64,000 nt of DNA, taken from NCBI RefSeq assembly GCF_030269365.1, contig NZ_BSTF01000006.1:1-64000 (forward strand), given 5' to 3'. Source of the DNA: Lentzea sp. NBRC 102530 (GTDB lineage Bacteria; Actinomycetota; Actinomycetes; Mycobacteriales; Pseudonocardiaceae). The notes below the pieces were generated by a model that was not told the DNA's origin, did not search any database, and saw only the letters and a list, made by a program, of their open reading frames with translations. The position numbers were made by a program, and so were the translations under genes. Below are positions 33,622 through 40,807 of this stretch, piece by piece (within the stretch, counting starts at the first letter, position 1; each line of letters opens with the position of its first letter).

Positions 33622-34482
33622 ATGATCGACGCGGACACCGCTCGCGAGCAGCAGCGCGAGGAGTGGGCACTCTCGGCGCCGGGGTGGTCGGAGTACCGCG
33701 ACAACCTCGCCGCCCCGTCCGGGACGATGACCGCCAGGCTGCTCGCCGCGGTGGCCCCCCGACCGGGCGACCGCGCGCTCGACCTCGCCTGCGGCATCGG
33801 CAACCCGACCGGCGCGCTGGCCGCCGCGGTCACCGGCGAGGGCAGCGTGCTGGGGCTCGACCTGTCCCCGGAGATGATCGACGGCGCCCGTTCCTGGGCG
33901 CGGCGCCACGGCGTGACCAACGCCGAGTTCCGCGTCGTGCCGGACGAGACCCGCCTCGGCCTCGCGCCGGAGGCGTTCGACGTCGCGGTGTGCCGCGTGG
34001 GCCTGCAGTACATGCCGGATCCCGGTGCCGCGCTGAGCTCGGTGTACGAGGCGTTGGTGCCGGGCGGGCGGCTGGCGGCGACGACGCTCGGGAACCCCGG
34101 CCGCTGCATGGCGTTCCGGATCAGCTCGCAGGTGATCGCCCGGCACGTGCCGATGCCCGCGGCGCCGCCGTCCGGGCCGGGACCGGTGGCGCTGTCGGAC
34201 GCGGACAGGCTGCGGGAGCTGTTCGCGGACGCGGGTTTCGCGGACGTGGCGGTCGAGCCGTTCGAGACCGCGTTGATCGAGGTCGGGGACGCCGAGTCGT
34301 GCTGGCACATGTTCGAACGCACGATGGGGCCGCTGATCAGGATGCTCGCGACCATGCCCGCCGACCGCGTGCGTGCCTTGCGGGAGGACGGGATCACGAC
34401 GTTGCGTCAGGAGTTCGCGGACGGACCGGTGGTGCTCACCGGTGAGGCGCTGCTGGCGTCCGGGACGAAGCCCAAGCCCTGA
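33622..34482 (+). CDS. SAM-dependent methyltransferase (UbiE-like)
   Basis: 286 residues. Motif I ALDLACGIGNPTGALAAAV, post-I VLGLDLSPEMIDGARSWAR, motif II FDVAVCRVGLQYMPDPGAAL, motif III YEALVPGGRLAATTLGNPG. It is of the UbiE/COQ5 kind that includes many O- and C-methyltransferases of antibiotic pathways and is unlike the three N-methyltransferases (35641, 40052, 45777), which have a VEPWWF motif. The acceptor is unknown; sugar or aglycone O-methylation is likely. GAGAGG precedes ATG 33622. Its last 47 bases overlap the convergent aminotransferase gene. Confidence 0.82.
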   Translation: MIDADTAREQQREEWALSAPGWSEYRDNLAAPSGTMTARLLAAVAPRPGDRALDLACGIGNPTGALAAAVTGEGSVLGLDLSPEMIDGARSWARRHGVTNAEFRVVPDETRLGLAPEAFDVAVCRVGLQYMPDPGAALSSVYEALVPGGRLAATTLGNPGRCMAFRISSQVIARHVPMPAAPPSGPGPVALSDADRLRELFADAGFADVAVEPFETALIEVGDAESCWHMFERTMGPLIRMLATMPADRVRALREDGITTLRQEFADGPVVLTGEALLASGTKPKP

Positions 34483-35644
34483 CGGCGGGTGCGCGCCGCA
34501 CCGCCTCGCCGATCACTTCGCACACGCGGCCGGCGTCCTCGTTCCGCAGGGACGTGCCGGTCGGCAGCACGAGCACCCGCTCGCTGAGCGCCTCGGTCGC
34601 GGTCAGCGAGCGGGGGGTGTGCCGCCGCGGCGCCCGCCGGTAGGGCTCGCTGCGGTGGCAGCCGGGGTGGAAGTGGTCGCGCGCCAGCACGTTCTCCGCG
34701 TGCAGGACCGCGCGCAGCTCGTCCCGCGTGAGTCCGGCGGCTTCCGGGTCGACCTCCACGACCACGTAGGAGCGGTTCGACTCCAGCGGCGCCGGGTCGC
34801 GCAGCCGCACGCCCGGCACGCCGCAGAGCCCGGCCGCGTAGTGCTCGTGCCGCTCGCGGTGGAGGGCGAGCAGCTCGTCCAGGTCCTCGAGCGAGGCGAG
34901 TCCCATCGCCGCGGAAGGCTCGGTCATCTTCGCGTTCAGGCCCAGCATCCCGACCGTCCCGTCGCCGTTGCGCCCGTAGTCGCGCATGGCCCTGACCCGT
35001 TCGGCCAGGTCCCCGTCGCCGGTCACCACGGCCCCGCCCTCGAAGGCGTTGACGAGCTTGGTGGCGTGGAAGGAGAACACCTCCGCCGCGCCGTGCCCGC
35101 CGACGGGACGGCCGTCGCAGCGGGAGGCGATCGCGTGCGCGCTGTCGAAGTACAGCCGCAGCCCGTGCTCCCGCGCGAGGCTCGTCAGCTGCGGTGCCGG
35201 CGCGGGCACGCCCCACATGTGCACCGCGGCGATCGCGCTGGTGCGCGGGGTGATCAGCTCGGCCACGCTGCGCGGGTCCAGGTTCCCGGTGCGCGGGTCG
35301 ACGTCGCAGAAGACCGGTGTGAGGCCTTCCCACTGCAGGGCGTGCGCCGTCGCGATGAACGTCCACGACGGCATCACCACCTCGCCGCGCAGTCCCAGGG
35401 CGCGCACCAGGAGCTGCATCGCGACCGTGGCGTTGCACGTCGCCACGCAGTGCGCCACGCCCGCCACCGCCGCCACGGCCCGTTCGAACTCGCGCAGCAG
35501 CGGGCCGCCGTGCGTCAGCACCCGCCGGTCCAGCGCGCCGCCGATCAGCTCCAGCACCCGGTGCGGGCGCAGCACCGACGGACGTCCCACGTGCAGCGGC
35601 TCGGAGAACGCGGGTGCGCCGCCGAGCACCGCCAGCGTCCTCAC
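34436..35644 (-). CDS. NDP-4-keto-sugar aminotransferase (SpnR/VioA-like, DegT family)
   Basis: 402 residues from GTG 35644 (GTGA overlap with the upstream N-methyltransferase gene). DegT fold: HCVATCNATVAMQLLVRAL, VVMPSWTFIATAHALQWEGLTPVFCD (split), LRLYFDSAHAIASR with the cofactor Asp, and FSFHATKLVNAFEGGAVV with the Schiff-base Lys. The FHATK...FEGGA context is that of C4-aminotransferases of the VioA/DesI type rather than C3 enzymes (FYPTK). That fits the SpnR step: amination at C4 of 4-keto-2,3,6-trideoxyglucose. It shares an operon with a SpnS-like N-methyltransferase, so the last two forosamine steps are made together. Confidence 0.88.
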   Translation of the reverse strand: MRTLAVLGGAPAFSEPLHVGRPSVLRPHRVLELIGGALDRRVLTHGGPLLREFERAVAAVAGVAHCVATCNATVAMQLLVRALGLRGEVVMPSWTFIATAHALQWEGLTPVFCDVDPRTGNLDPRSVAELITPRTSAIAAVHMWGVPAPAPQLTSLAREHGLRLYFDSAHAIASRCDGRPVGGHGAAEVFSFHATKLVNAFEGGAVVTGDGDLAERVRAMRDYGRNGDGTVGMLGLNAKMTEPSAAMGLASLEDLDELLALHRERHEHYAAGLCGVPGVRLRDPAPLESNRSYVVVEVDPEAAGLTRDELRAVLHAENVLARDHFHPGCHRSEPYRRAPRRHTPRSLTATEALSERVLVLPTGTSLRNEDAGRVCEVIGEAVRRAPAVRAWASSRTPAAPHR

Positions 35645-36357
35645 CTGCGCACGGCGACGAACAGGCCGCGGGCGTTGGGCTCGCCGGGCAGGAAGCGCGC
35701 GTCGCACCCGGCCTCGTCGAACGCCGCCAGGTACTCGTCCAGCGTGAACAGCGAGACCACCTCGTACTCGCGGAACTCGCGGATGCCCGACGGTTCCGCG
35801 ACGGTCACGCGGACCTCCATCCTGGTGGCGCCGCCGTCGCGCACCGAGTGCGTGACGCGGGTGATCACGCGGTGCTCGTCGCGCACCAGGTGCCCGTCCA
35901 CGTACCCGTCGAGGAACTGCTCGGGGAACCACCACGGCTCCGCCACCAGCACACCGCCGGGCCGCAGGTGGGCGGCCATGCGCGCGGTCGCCGCCCGGAG
36001 GTCCGCCGTGCCGCGCATGTAGCTGAGCGCGAAGAACAGGCACGTGACCGCGTCGAAGGTGCGGCCGAGGTCGAAGTCGCGCATGTCGCCCTCGTGCAGC
36101 GGCACGCCCGGCAGGCGCGCGGCGGCGCGGTCCAGCATGGGCCGGGAGGCGTCGACGCCCGCGACGTCGGGGAAGTCCTGGCGGAACGACTCCAGGTGCA
36201 CGCCGGTGCCGCACGCGACGTCGAGCAGCGAGACGGCGTCCCCGCACGCCTCGCGGACCAGCCGCGAGACCAGCTCGGCCTCGGCGGCCCAGTCCTTGCC
36301 CCTGCTGACGAGGACGTCCTCGTAGATCTCGGCGTGCTGCTCGCTGTAGCCGCCCAT
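35641..36357 (-). CDS. NDP-aminosugar N,N-dimethyltransferase (SpnS/DesVI-like), copy 1
   Basis: 238 residues. DesVI/TylM1/SpnS family: MGGYSEQHAEIYEDVL at the start (family form M-Y-G...AEIYD), motif I LLDVACGTGVHLESF, DAVTCLFFALSYM, and the hallmark VLVAEPWWFPEQFLDGY; C-terminal VVSLFTLDEYLAAFDEAG and GLFVAVRR. ATG 36357 has GAGGAG 4 bases upstream; a longer frame to 36384 adds residues that relatives lack. Members dimethylate the amino group of the NDP-linked sugar before transfer. Cotranscription with the C4-aminotransferase suggests the forosamine dimethylamino step. Paralogues are at 40052 and 45777. Confidence 0.92.
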   Translation of the reverse strand: MGGYSEQHAEIYEDVLVSRGKDWAAEAELVSRLVREACGDAVSLLDVACGTGVHLESFRQDFPDVAGVDASRPMLDRAAARLPGVPLHEGDMRDFDLGRTFDAVTCLFFALSYMRGTADLRAATARMAAHLRPGGVLVAEPWWFPEQFLDGYVDGHLVRDEHRVITRVTHSVRDGGATRMEVRVTVAEPSGIREFREYEVVSLFTLDEYLAAFDEAGCDARFLPGEPNARGLFVAVRR

Positions 36358-36389
36358 GGTGCTCCTCGGATTGCAGGTGGCCAAAAATC

Positions 36390-36407
36390 ACTATACGGTT
36401 TTCCAGT
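36390..36407. promoter_or_regulatory. AT-rich 18-bp dyad in the N-methyltransferase/GT3 divergent promoter
   Basis: ACTGGAAAACCGTATAGT on the reverse strand, close to the 2461 copy (ACTTCAAAAACATATAGC). It is 32 bases before the methyltransferase start and 27 bases before ATG 36435. Confidence 0.6.
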
Positions 36408-36434
36408 AAATCAGCCTACCAGCGGAGCGTGGTC

Positions 36435-37601
36435 ATGCGCGTGCTGTTCCTGTCGACGCCGCAGGCGAAGGACCTCCTGCCCATGGTTCCGCTCGCGTGG
36501 GCGCTGCGGGCCTGCGGCCACGACGTGCGGATCGCGACCTCGGGCCCGGCGCTCGCGGTGGCGGGCGGCCTCCCGGTGGTCGACTTCGGCCCGGCGGACC
36601 CCGGTTCGGCGGAGGCCATGCCGGAGCTGGCGCCGGGGCACCGTCAGATGGTCTGGTCCCGCCTGCACACCGTGGAGGAGGGCTGGCCCGTCCTCGGCTA
36701 CATCGCGAGCACGTTCGCCGACCCGATGCTGCGCGCCGCGCGCGAGTTCCGGCCCGACCTGGTCGTGCACTCCCAGCTGCAGGGCGCGGGACTGCTGACC
36801 GCGGCGGCGCTGGGCGTGCCCGCGGTCGAGCACGGGTTCGGCCTGCTGCGCACGGGACGGTTCTACGAGGAGCTGGCCGGTCTGGTGCCCGCCACTCTGC
36901 AGCGGCTCGGGATGACCGCCGGCGACCTGGCCGCCGTGCCGCGCGCCCTGATCGACATCGCGCCGCCGTCGATGGTGAAGGCGCAGGAGGGCGCGTGGCC
37001 CCTGCGTCACCTGCCGTACAACGGCGGGGGAGTGGTGCCGGAGGACCTGCGCCTGCCGCCGGAGGGGCGGGCGCGCGTGGCCGTCACCCTCGGGACGATG
37101 GGACTCATCGGGCCCGACGTGGACGCGGAGGCGTTCCTGGGGCGTTTTCTCCCACTTCTGGGTGAATTGGCCCGCCGTTCCGACGCCGAGTTCGTGCTGA
37201 TCGGCATCGAGCCCCGCCACCTCGACGCGGCCGGGTTCCGCGGTGACGAGCCGATTTCCGGGGTGAGGTACCTGCGCGACTGGGTACCCCTGCGCGAACT
37301 GCTCTCCGGCTGCACCGCCATCCTGCACCAGGGGGGTGCGGGCACGATGCTCAACGCGCTCGACGCCGGGTTGCCCCAGCTCACCGTGCCCGCGGTGGCG
37401 CCGAACTTCATGCACTCCGTGCTGATGCGGGAACGAGGACTCGGCTGGTGGGTGACGCCGGACGAGCTCGACGCGGCGGCGGTGGAGCGGTTGCTCGCGG
37501 ACGAGGACGCGCGGGTGGCGGCGCGGGAGGTGCGTGAGGAGATCGCGACCATGCCGGTGCCGTCGTCGCTGGTGGCGAGGCTCGAGGAGTTGGTGCGCTG
37601 A
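36435..37601 (+). CDS. MGT-type glycosyltransferase 3 (GT1 family)
   Basis: 388 residues from ATG 36435 (GGAG 7 bases upstream; a GTG two codons earlier is possible). GT-B enzyme: MRVLFLSTPQAKDLLPMVPLA at the N-terminus, GVPAVEHGFGLLRTG, RVAVTLGTMGLIGPD, VRYLRDWVPLRELLSGC and the donor loop AILHQGGAGTMLNALDAGLPQL with HQGG in place of HHGG, a variant also known in active antibiotic glycosyltransferases. It is likely paired with one of the left-block sugars; its neighbours on the other strand make the dimethylated 4-aminosugar, so forosamine is the leading guess for its donor. Confidence 0.9.
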   Translation: MRVLFLSTPQAKDLLPMVPLAWALRACGHDVRIATSGPALAVAGGLPVVDFGPADPGSAEAMPELAPGHRQMVWSRLHTVEEGWPVLGYIASTFADPMLRAAREFRPDLVVHSQLQGAGLLTAAALGVPAVEHGFGLLRTGRFYEELAGLVPATLQRLGMTAGDLAAVPRALIDIAPPSMVKAQEGAWPLRHLPYNGGGVVPEDLRLPPEGRARVAVTLGTMGLIGPDVDAEAFLGRFLPLLGELARRSDAEFVLIGIEPRHLDAAGFRGDEPISGVRYLRDWVPLRELLSGCTAILHQGGAGTMLNALDAGLPQLTVPAVAPNFMHSVLMRERGLGWWVTPDELDAAAVERLLADEDARVAAREVREEIATMPVPSSLVARLEELVR

Positions 37602-37613
37602 CGTTCTGTATGC

Positions 37614-37631
37614 GGTTGAAGTTATATACTG
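37614..37631 (+). promoter_or_regulatory. AT-rich promoter motif of the SRPBCC gene
   Basis: GGTTGAAGTTATATACTG. TATACT at 37625-37630 is a good -10 hexamer. The left half resembles the reverse-strand copy at 26123. It lies about 58 bases before GTG 37690. Confidence 0.5.
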
Positions 37632-37689
37632 TCGCTGGTATGTTCGCCTCGTCCCGTTTGCCTGATCAACGAGTGAAGGAGATGGTCCG

Positions 37690-38550
37690 GTGAAGGACGT
37701 CGCGCTGCTGACTGTCGACGGCCGGTCGCAACTGCGCATGGAGCGACACCTGCAGCATCCGCCGGAGAAGGTGTGGAGCGCCTTGACCGAGCCGGAGCAC
37801 ATCGGCCACTGGTACCCCTTCCCGGTCGCCGAGCTGGACCTCAAGGAGGGCGGCAAGGTCAGCTTCGACGCGGGCGACGGCTCGACGTTCGAGGGAGTGA
37901 TCACCGAGGTCGACCCGCCGAGGACCTTCGCCTTCCGCGAGGAGGACGACCTCCTGCGTTTCGAGATCACCCCGGAGGAGGGCGGCAGCCTCCTCGTCTT
38001 CTCGCACACCTTCGACGACCGCCCGGCCGCCGCGAGCAACGTCACCGGCTGGACCGACTGCCTCGACGCGCTGGAACAGGTCGTCGAGGGCAAGAAGGAG
38101 ATCCACGTCGACAACGACTCCGTCGCGATGCACGAGCAGCTGATCAAGGAGCTCGGCCTCGACGAGGGCACCGCCGAGACCACCGACGACGGCTGGACCG
38201 TGCGCTACGAGCGCCAGCTCCGCGTTCCGGCGGACCAGGTCTGGGCCGCGCTCGCCGGCTCCGGCGACGTGAACGCGGGCAGCGCGGTCCCGTCGGGCTT
38301 CGTGCACCCCGGCCTCGCCACCGCCGAGGTCACGGCCGTGGAGAAGGCGGAGCGGATCGAGTTCGGCTGGCTCAACGACGGCAAGCCCGCGGGCACCGTC
38401 AGCTACGAGCTCAGGCCGGGCAACGGCGGAGCGCGGATGACCGTCGTGCAGGAGGGCGAGGCCGGCTCCGACGTGCTGCGCGACCCGGCGCTGCACGCGT
38501 GGCACGACCACGTCGAGGGGCTCGCGGCGGAGCTGTTCGCGCGGCGCTGA
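37690..38550 (+). CDS. Tandem SRPBCC/AHSA1 (START-like) protein, CalC-type resistance candidate
   Basis: 286 residues with two SRPBCC lobes. Lobe 1 (~12-135): ERHLQHPPEKVWSALTEPEHIGHWYPFPV, FDAGDGSTFEGVITEVDPPRTFAFREEDD (split), FSHTFDD, GWTDCLDALEQVVEG. Lobe 2 (~168-285): YERQLRVPADQVWAALAGSGDV, IEFGWLNDGKPAGTVSYELR, WHDHVEGLAAELFARR. The fold binds hydrophobic ligands in a deep cavity. CalC, the self-sacrifice protein of the calicheamicin producer, and its relatives CalU16/CalU19 belong to this superfamily; many members, however, have unrelated roles. The protein is cytoplasmic, and its gene is a single unit with its own AT-rich promoter and a strong terminator. Confidence 0.85.
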   Translation: MKDVALLTVDGRSQLRMERHLQHPPEKVWSALTEPEHIGHWYPFPVAELDLKEGGKVSFDAGDGSTFEGVITEVDPPRTFAFREEDDLLRFEITPEEGGSLLVFSHTFDDRPAAASNVTGWTDCLDALEQVVEGKKEIHVDNDSVAMHEQLIKELGLDEGTAETTDDGWTVRYERQLRVPADQVWAALAGSGDVNAGSAVPSGFVHPGLATAEVTAVEKAERIEFGWLNDGKPAGTVSYELRPGNGGARMTVVQEGEAGSDVLRDPALHAWHDHVEGLAAELFARR

Positions 38551-38564
38551 GGTTCTGCGCCGAT

Positions 38565-38599
38565 CCGCTGGTGCGGGGCTTCCCGCCTCGCACCAGCGG
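38565..38599 (+). terminator. Terminator hairpin after the SRPBCC gene
   Basis: Perfect 11-bp stem CCGCTGGTGCG (38565-38575) / CGCACCAGCGG (38589-38599), extendable by three more pairs with one G-T. The remaining ~200 bases up to 38804 hold no gene. Confidence 0.85.
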
Positions 38600-38803
38600 G
38601 CGGTTCGCGCGCCTGGTCCGCGCGGCTGGCCACGTGGTTCTCGCGCGCCTGGCCGCCCGGTTCACGCGTGGTTCGCCACCCCGCCCCACGCGGCAAGTCC
38701 CACGCCGCGATCGTGAGTCCAGCTCCCACCCATGTGGCCCACGTCCGGCACTGCCGCCGGCGCGTCCGGTGTGCGTCCCGCCGCGCCAGGTCCGTGCCAT
38801 GCC

Positions 38804-40012
38804 TCACCTCACCAGGCCGACCTCCACCAGGTCCGCCGGAACCATCGGCTCGTCCAGCAGCCTCCGATACCGGTCGGCCACCGACTGCCCCTCCGGCCGC
38901 GCCCCGATCCACGCGCGCACCCGCCGTGATCCCTCGATGTAGGTGGTGGTGTACGCCCGCCACAGCGGGTCCGTCAGGAACCGGACCGCGTGCGACGCCC
39001 GCTGCTCGTCCACGAGCATCCAGCGCCGCAGGTAGGCCACCACGTCGTCGGGGCTCGCCCCGCGGTCGTGCAGCAGGATCGCGGCGTCCTGCCGGGCCGC
39101 CATCAGCAGCACGGTCCGGTTCAGCATGAGCTCCGACAGCTCGCCGTCCAGCACGAGTCCGAGGTCCGCGAGCAGGTCCTGCGTCCAGCGGCCCCACCCC
39201 TGCCCGAGCACGGCGGGCAGTGCCGCCTCGGCGAGTCCTTCCGCCATCAGGCACTGCGGTGTGTTGACCAGGGCGATGGTCTGCTCGGCGTGGCCCTGCT
39301 CGCCGACCAGCAGCCGTTCCTTGCGGCTGTGCTCGGTGTGGTGGCCGGGGTAGGCCTCGTGCGTCACGAGCAGCGGGAGTGCGGCCATGCGGTGCCGCAC
39401 GTCCGCGTTGAGCGCGATGGAGGAGCGGAAACCGCCGTGGTAGCGGTTGAAGGCGTTCCACGGGCGGTCGGTGACGGCCTCGTACTCGACCGACTCGCCG
39501 TCCGGCAGGTCGTACAGCGCGTGGGCGCGGGTGCGGAGCTCGTCGGAGATCGCCCGCGTCGCGCGCACCAGGTCGCCGGGCGGGACGCGGTCGTGCTCCT
39601 GGAACGCGTTGACCCGCTCGGGCAGCGGTGCGGAGCCGGGCAGGAGCGCCGCTATCTCGTCGTGGATCGCGGCGTAGACGTCGGTGTCGGTCAGCTCGAT
39701 CTCCACGTCGAAGTAGCGGTGGATCTCCTCCAGGAACGGCACCTCGGTGCCGGCGAGGCGGTCCGCCGCGCACGCGAGCGCGCCGAGCTGGCCGTCGAGG
39801 AAGCGCCGCCGTGCCGGGGAGAGGTCCGCCGAGCCGAGCTCCGCGCGCAGGGACCGTGCCGTCGCGGCGAGCGTGGCGGGGTCGGCGGGCGGCTCGTCGT
39901 CCACCTGCCGGCTCAGGGCCGGGTCGCCGAACCAGCTGTCCACGAAGCCGTCCACCAGGCGGCCGAGCCGCAGTCCGAGCACCAGGTAGTCGCGTACCAG
40001 CGGTTCGGTCAT
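38804..40012 (-). CDS. DUF885 family metallopeptidase-like protein
   Basis: 402 residues, GGAGGAA before ATG 40012. The signature LLVTHEAYPGHHTEHSRKE (HEAxPGHH) identifies the DUF885 family, alpha-helical proteins with a thermolysin-like zinc site (the two first His plus a later Glu, probably in MAEGLAEAALP). Full-length DUF885 proteins are usually 550-600 residues with a signal peptide; this one is shorter and has none, so it is likely a cytoplasmic, core-only version. It is read divergently from an N-methyltransferase with only 39 bases between the start codons. Role in the cluster unknown: cleavage of an aminoacyl or peptidyl protecting group is one possibility. Confidence 0.75.
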   Translation of the reverse strand: MTEPLVRDYLVLGLRLGRLVDGFVDSWFGDPALSRQVDDEPPADPATLAATARSLRAELGSADLSPARRRFLDGQLGALACAADRLAGTEVPFLEEIHRYFDVEIELTDTDVYAAIHDEIAALLPGSAPLPERVNAFQEHDRVPPGDLVRATRAISDELRTRAHALYDLPDGESVEYEAVTDRPWNAFNRYHGGFRSSIALNADVRHRMAALPLLVTHEAYPGHHTEHSRKERLLVGEQGHAEQTIALVNTPQCLMAEGLAEAALPAVLGQGWGRWTQDLLADLGLVLDGELSELMLNRTVLLMAARQDAAILLHDRGASPDDVVAYLRRWMLVDEQRASHAVRFLTDPLWRAYTTTYIEGSRRVRAWIGARPEGQSVADRYRRLLDEPMVPADLVEVGLVR

Positions 40013-40023
40013 GGTTCCTCCAA

Positions 40024-40050
40024 TTCGCTATCTGATAGTAAAGTAGCGAA
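40024..40050. promoter_or_regulatory. Very compact divergent promoter with nested palindromes
   Basis: TTCGCTA (40024-40030) and TAGCGAA (40044-40050) are perfect 7-bp arms; inside is the perfect CTATC-T-GATAG palindrome (40028-40038), which carries the CTAT/ATAG half-sites of the shared dyad with a shorter centre. The + strand ATG at 40052 follows the right arm after one base with no ribosome site, so that transcript may be leaderless. Confidence 0.55.
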
Positions 40051-40051
40051 G

Positions 40052-40768
40052 ATGGGATACGGGAGGAAGCACGCCGAGCTGTACGACGTCGTGTTCGCGG
40101 ACCGGGGCAAGGACTGGGCGGCGGAGGCGAGTTCGGTGGCCGAGCAGGTGCGCCGGCGCAACCCCGGGGCGTCGTCCCTGCTCGACGTCGCATGTGGCAC
40201 CGGTATGCACCTCGCGGCGTTCGCCGGGCACTTCGCGCACGTGGAGGGCGTCGAGCCCGCCGCGGACATGGCGGAGCTGGCCGAGAAGCGCGTGCCGGGT
40301 CTCGTCGTGCACCGGCAGGACATGCGCGAACTGGCCGCCGGACGCCAGTTCGACGTCGTCACCTGCATGTTCTTCGCCGTCACCTACATGCCGACACCGG
40401 ACGACCTCGCGGTGGCGGTCGGGGCGATGGCGGCCCACCTCGCACCCGGAGGCGTCCTCGTCGTGGAGCCCTGGTGGTTCGAGGACCGGTTCCTGGACGG
40501 CTACGTGGGCGGCCACCTGGTCAAGGAGGACGGTCGCGTCATCTCCCGGGTCACCCACTCGGTGCGCGAGGGCGACCGCGTCCGGCTGACGATCCGGTTC
40601 GTCGTCGCCGACGCGGACGGCATCGACGAGTTCACCGAGGTCGAGGTCGTCTCGCTGTTCACCGAGGCCGACTACCGGCGTGCGTTCGATCTTGCGGGGG
40701 TGACGGCCGAGCACCTGCCGCAGTGGGGCGCCGGAACCGGGCTGTTCGTGGCGCAGCGCCCAAGGTAA
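40052..40768 (+). CDS. NDP-aminosugar N-methyltransferase (DesVI-like), copy 2
   Basis: 238 residues, same family and length as the 35641 protein: MGYGRKHAELYDVVFADRGK, LLDVACGTGMHLAAF, DVVTCMFFAVTYM, VLVVEPWWFEDRFLDGYVGG, GLFVAQRPR. It is a close paralogue of 35641 and more distant from 45777. There is no Shine-Dalgarno before ATG 40052, yet the start matches the family N-terminus, so leaderless translation is likely. Two such enzymes in the left block could serve two aminosugars (for instance those made by the 34436 and 26157 aminotransferases) or mono- and dimethylation. The stop codon TAA already lies inside the next promoter. Confidence 0.9.
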   Translation: MGYGRKHAELYDVVFADRGKDWAAEASSVAEQVRRRNPGASSLLDVACGTGMHLAAFAGHFAHVEGVEPAADMAELAEKRVPGLVVHRQDMRELAAGRQFDVVTCMFFAVTYMPTPDDLAVAVGAMAAHLAPGGVLVVEPWWFEDRFLDGYVGGHLVKEDGRVISRVTHSVREGDRVRLTIRFVVADADGIDEFTEVEVVSLFTEADYRRAFDLAGVTAEHLPQWGAGTGLFVAQRPR

Positions 40769-40785
40769 CTTGAAAAACAAGTTGC
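40767..40785 (+). promoter_or_regulatory. AT-rich 18-bp dyad with perfect inverted repeat
   Basis: AACTTG-AAAAA-CAAGTT (40767-40783), a perfect 6-bp inverted repeat; the 18-mer ACTTGAAAAACAAGTTGC aligns to the 8541 copy. It overlaps the stop of the upstream gene and lies 22 bases before GTG 40808. Confidence 0.6.
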
Positions 40786-40807
40786 TTTCCGGACGTGAGG
40801 AGACGCG

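Noticed and set aside
40767-40783. AACTTG-A5-CAAGTT as a terminator
   Set aside because: Weak AT-rich 6-bp stem that aligns with the promoter dyads and lies just before a gene start; better explained as regulatory.
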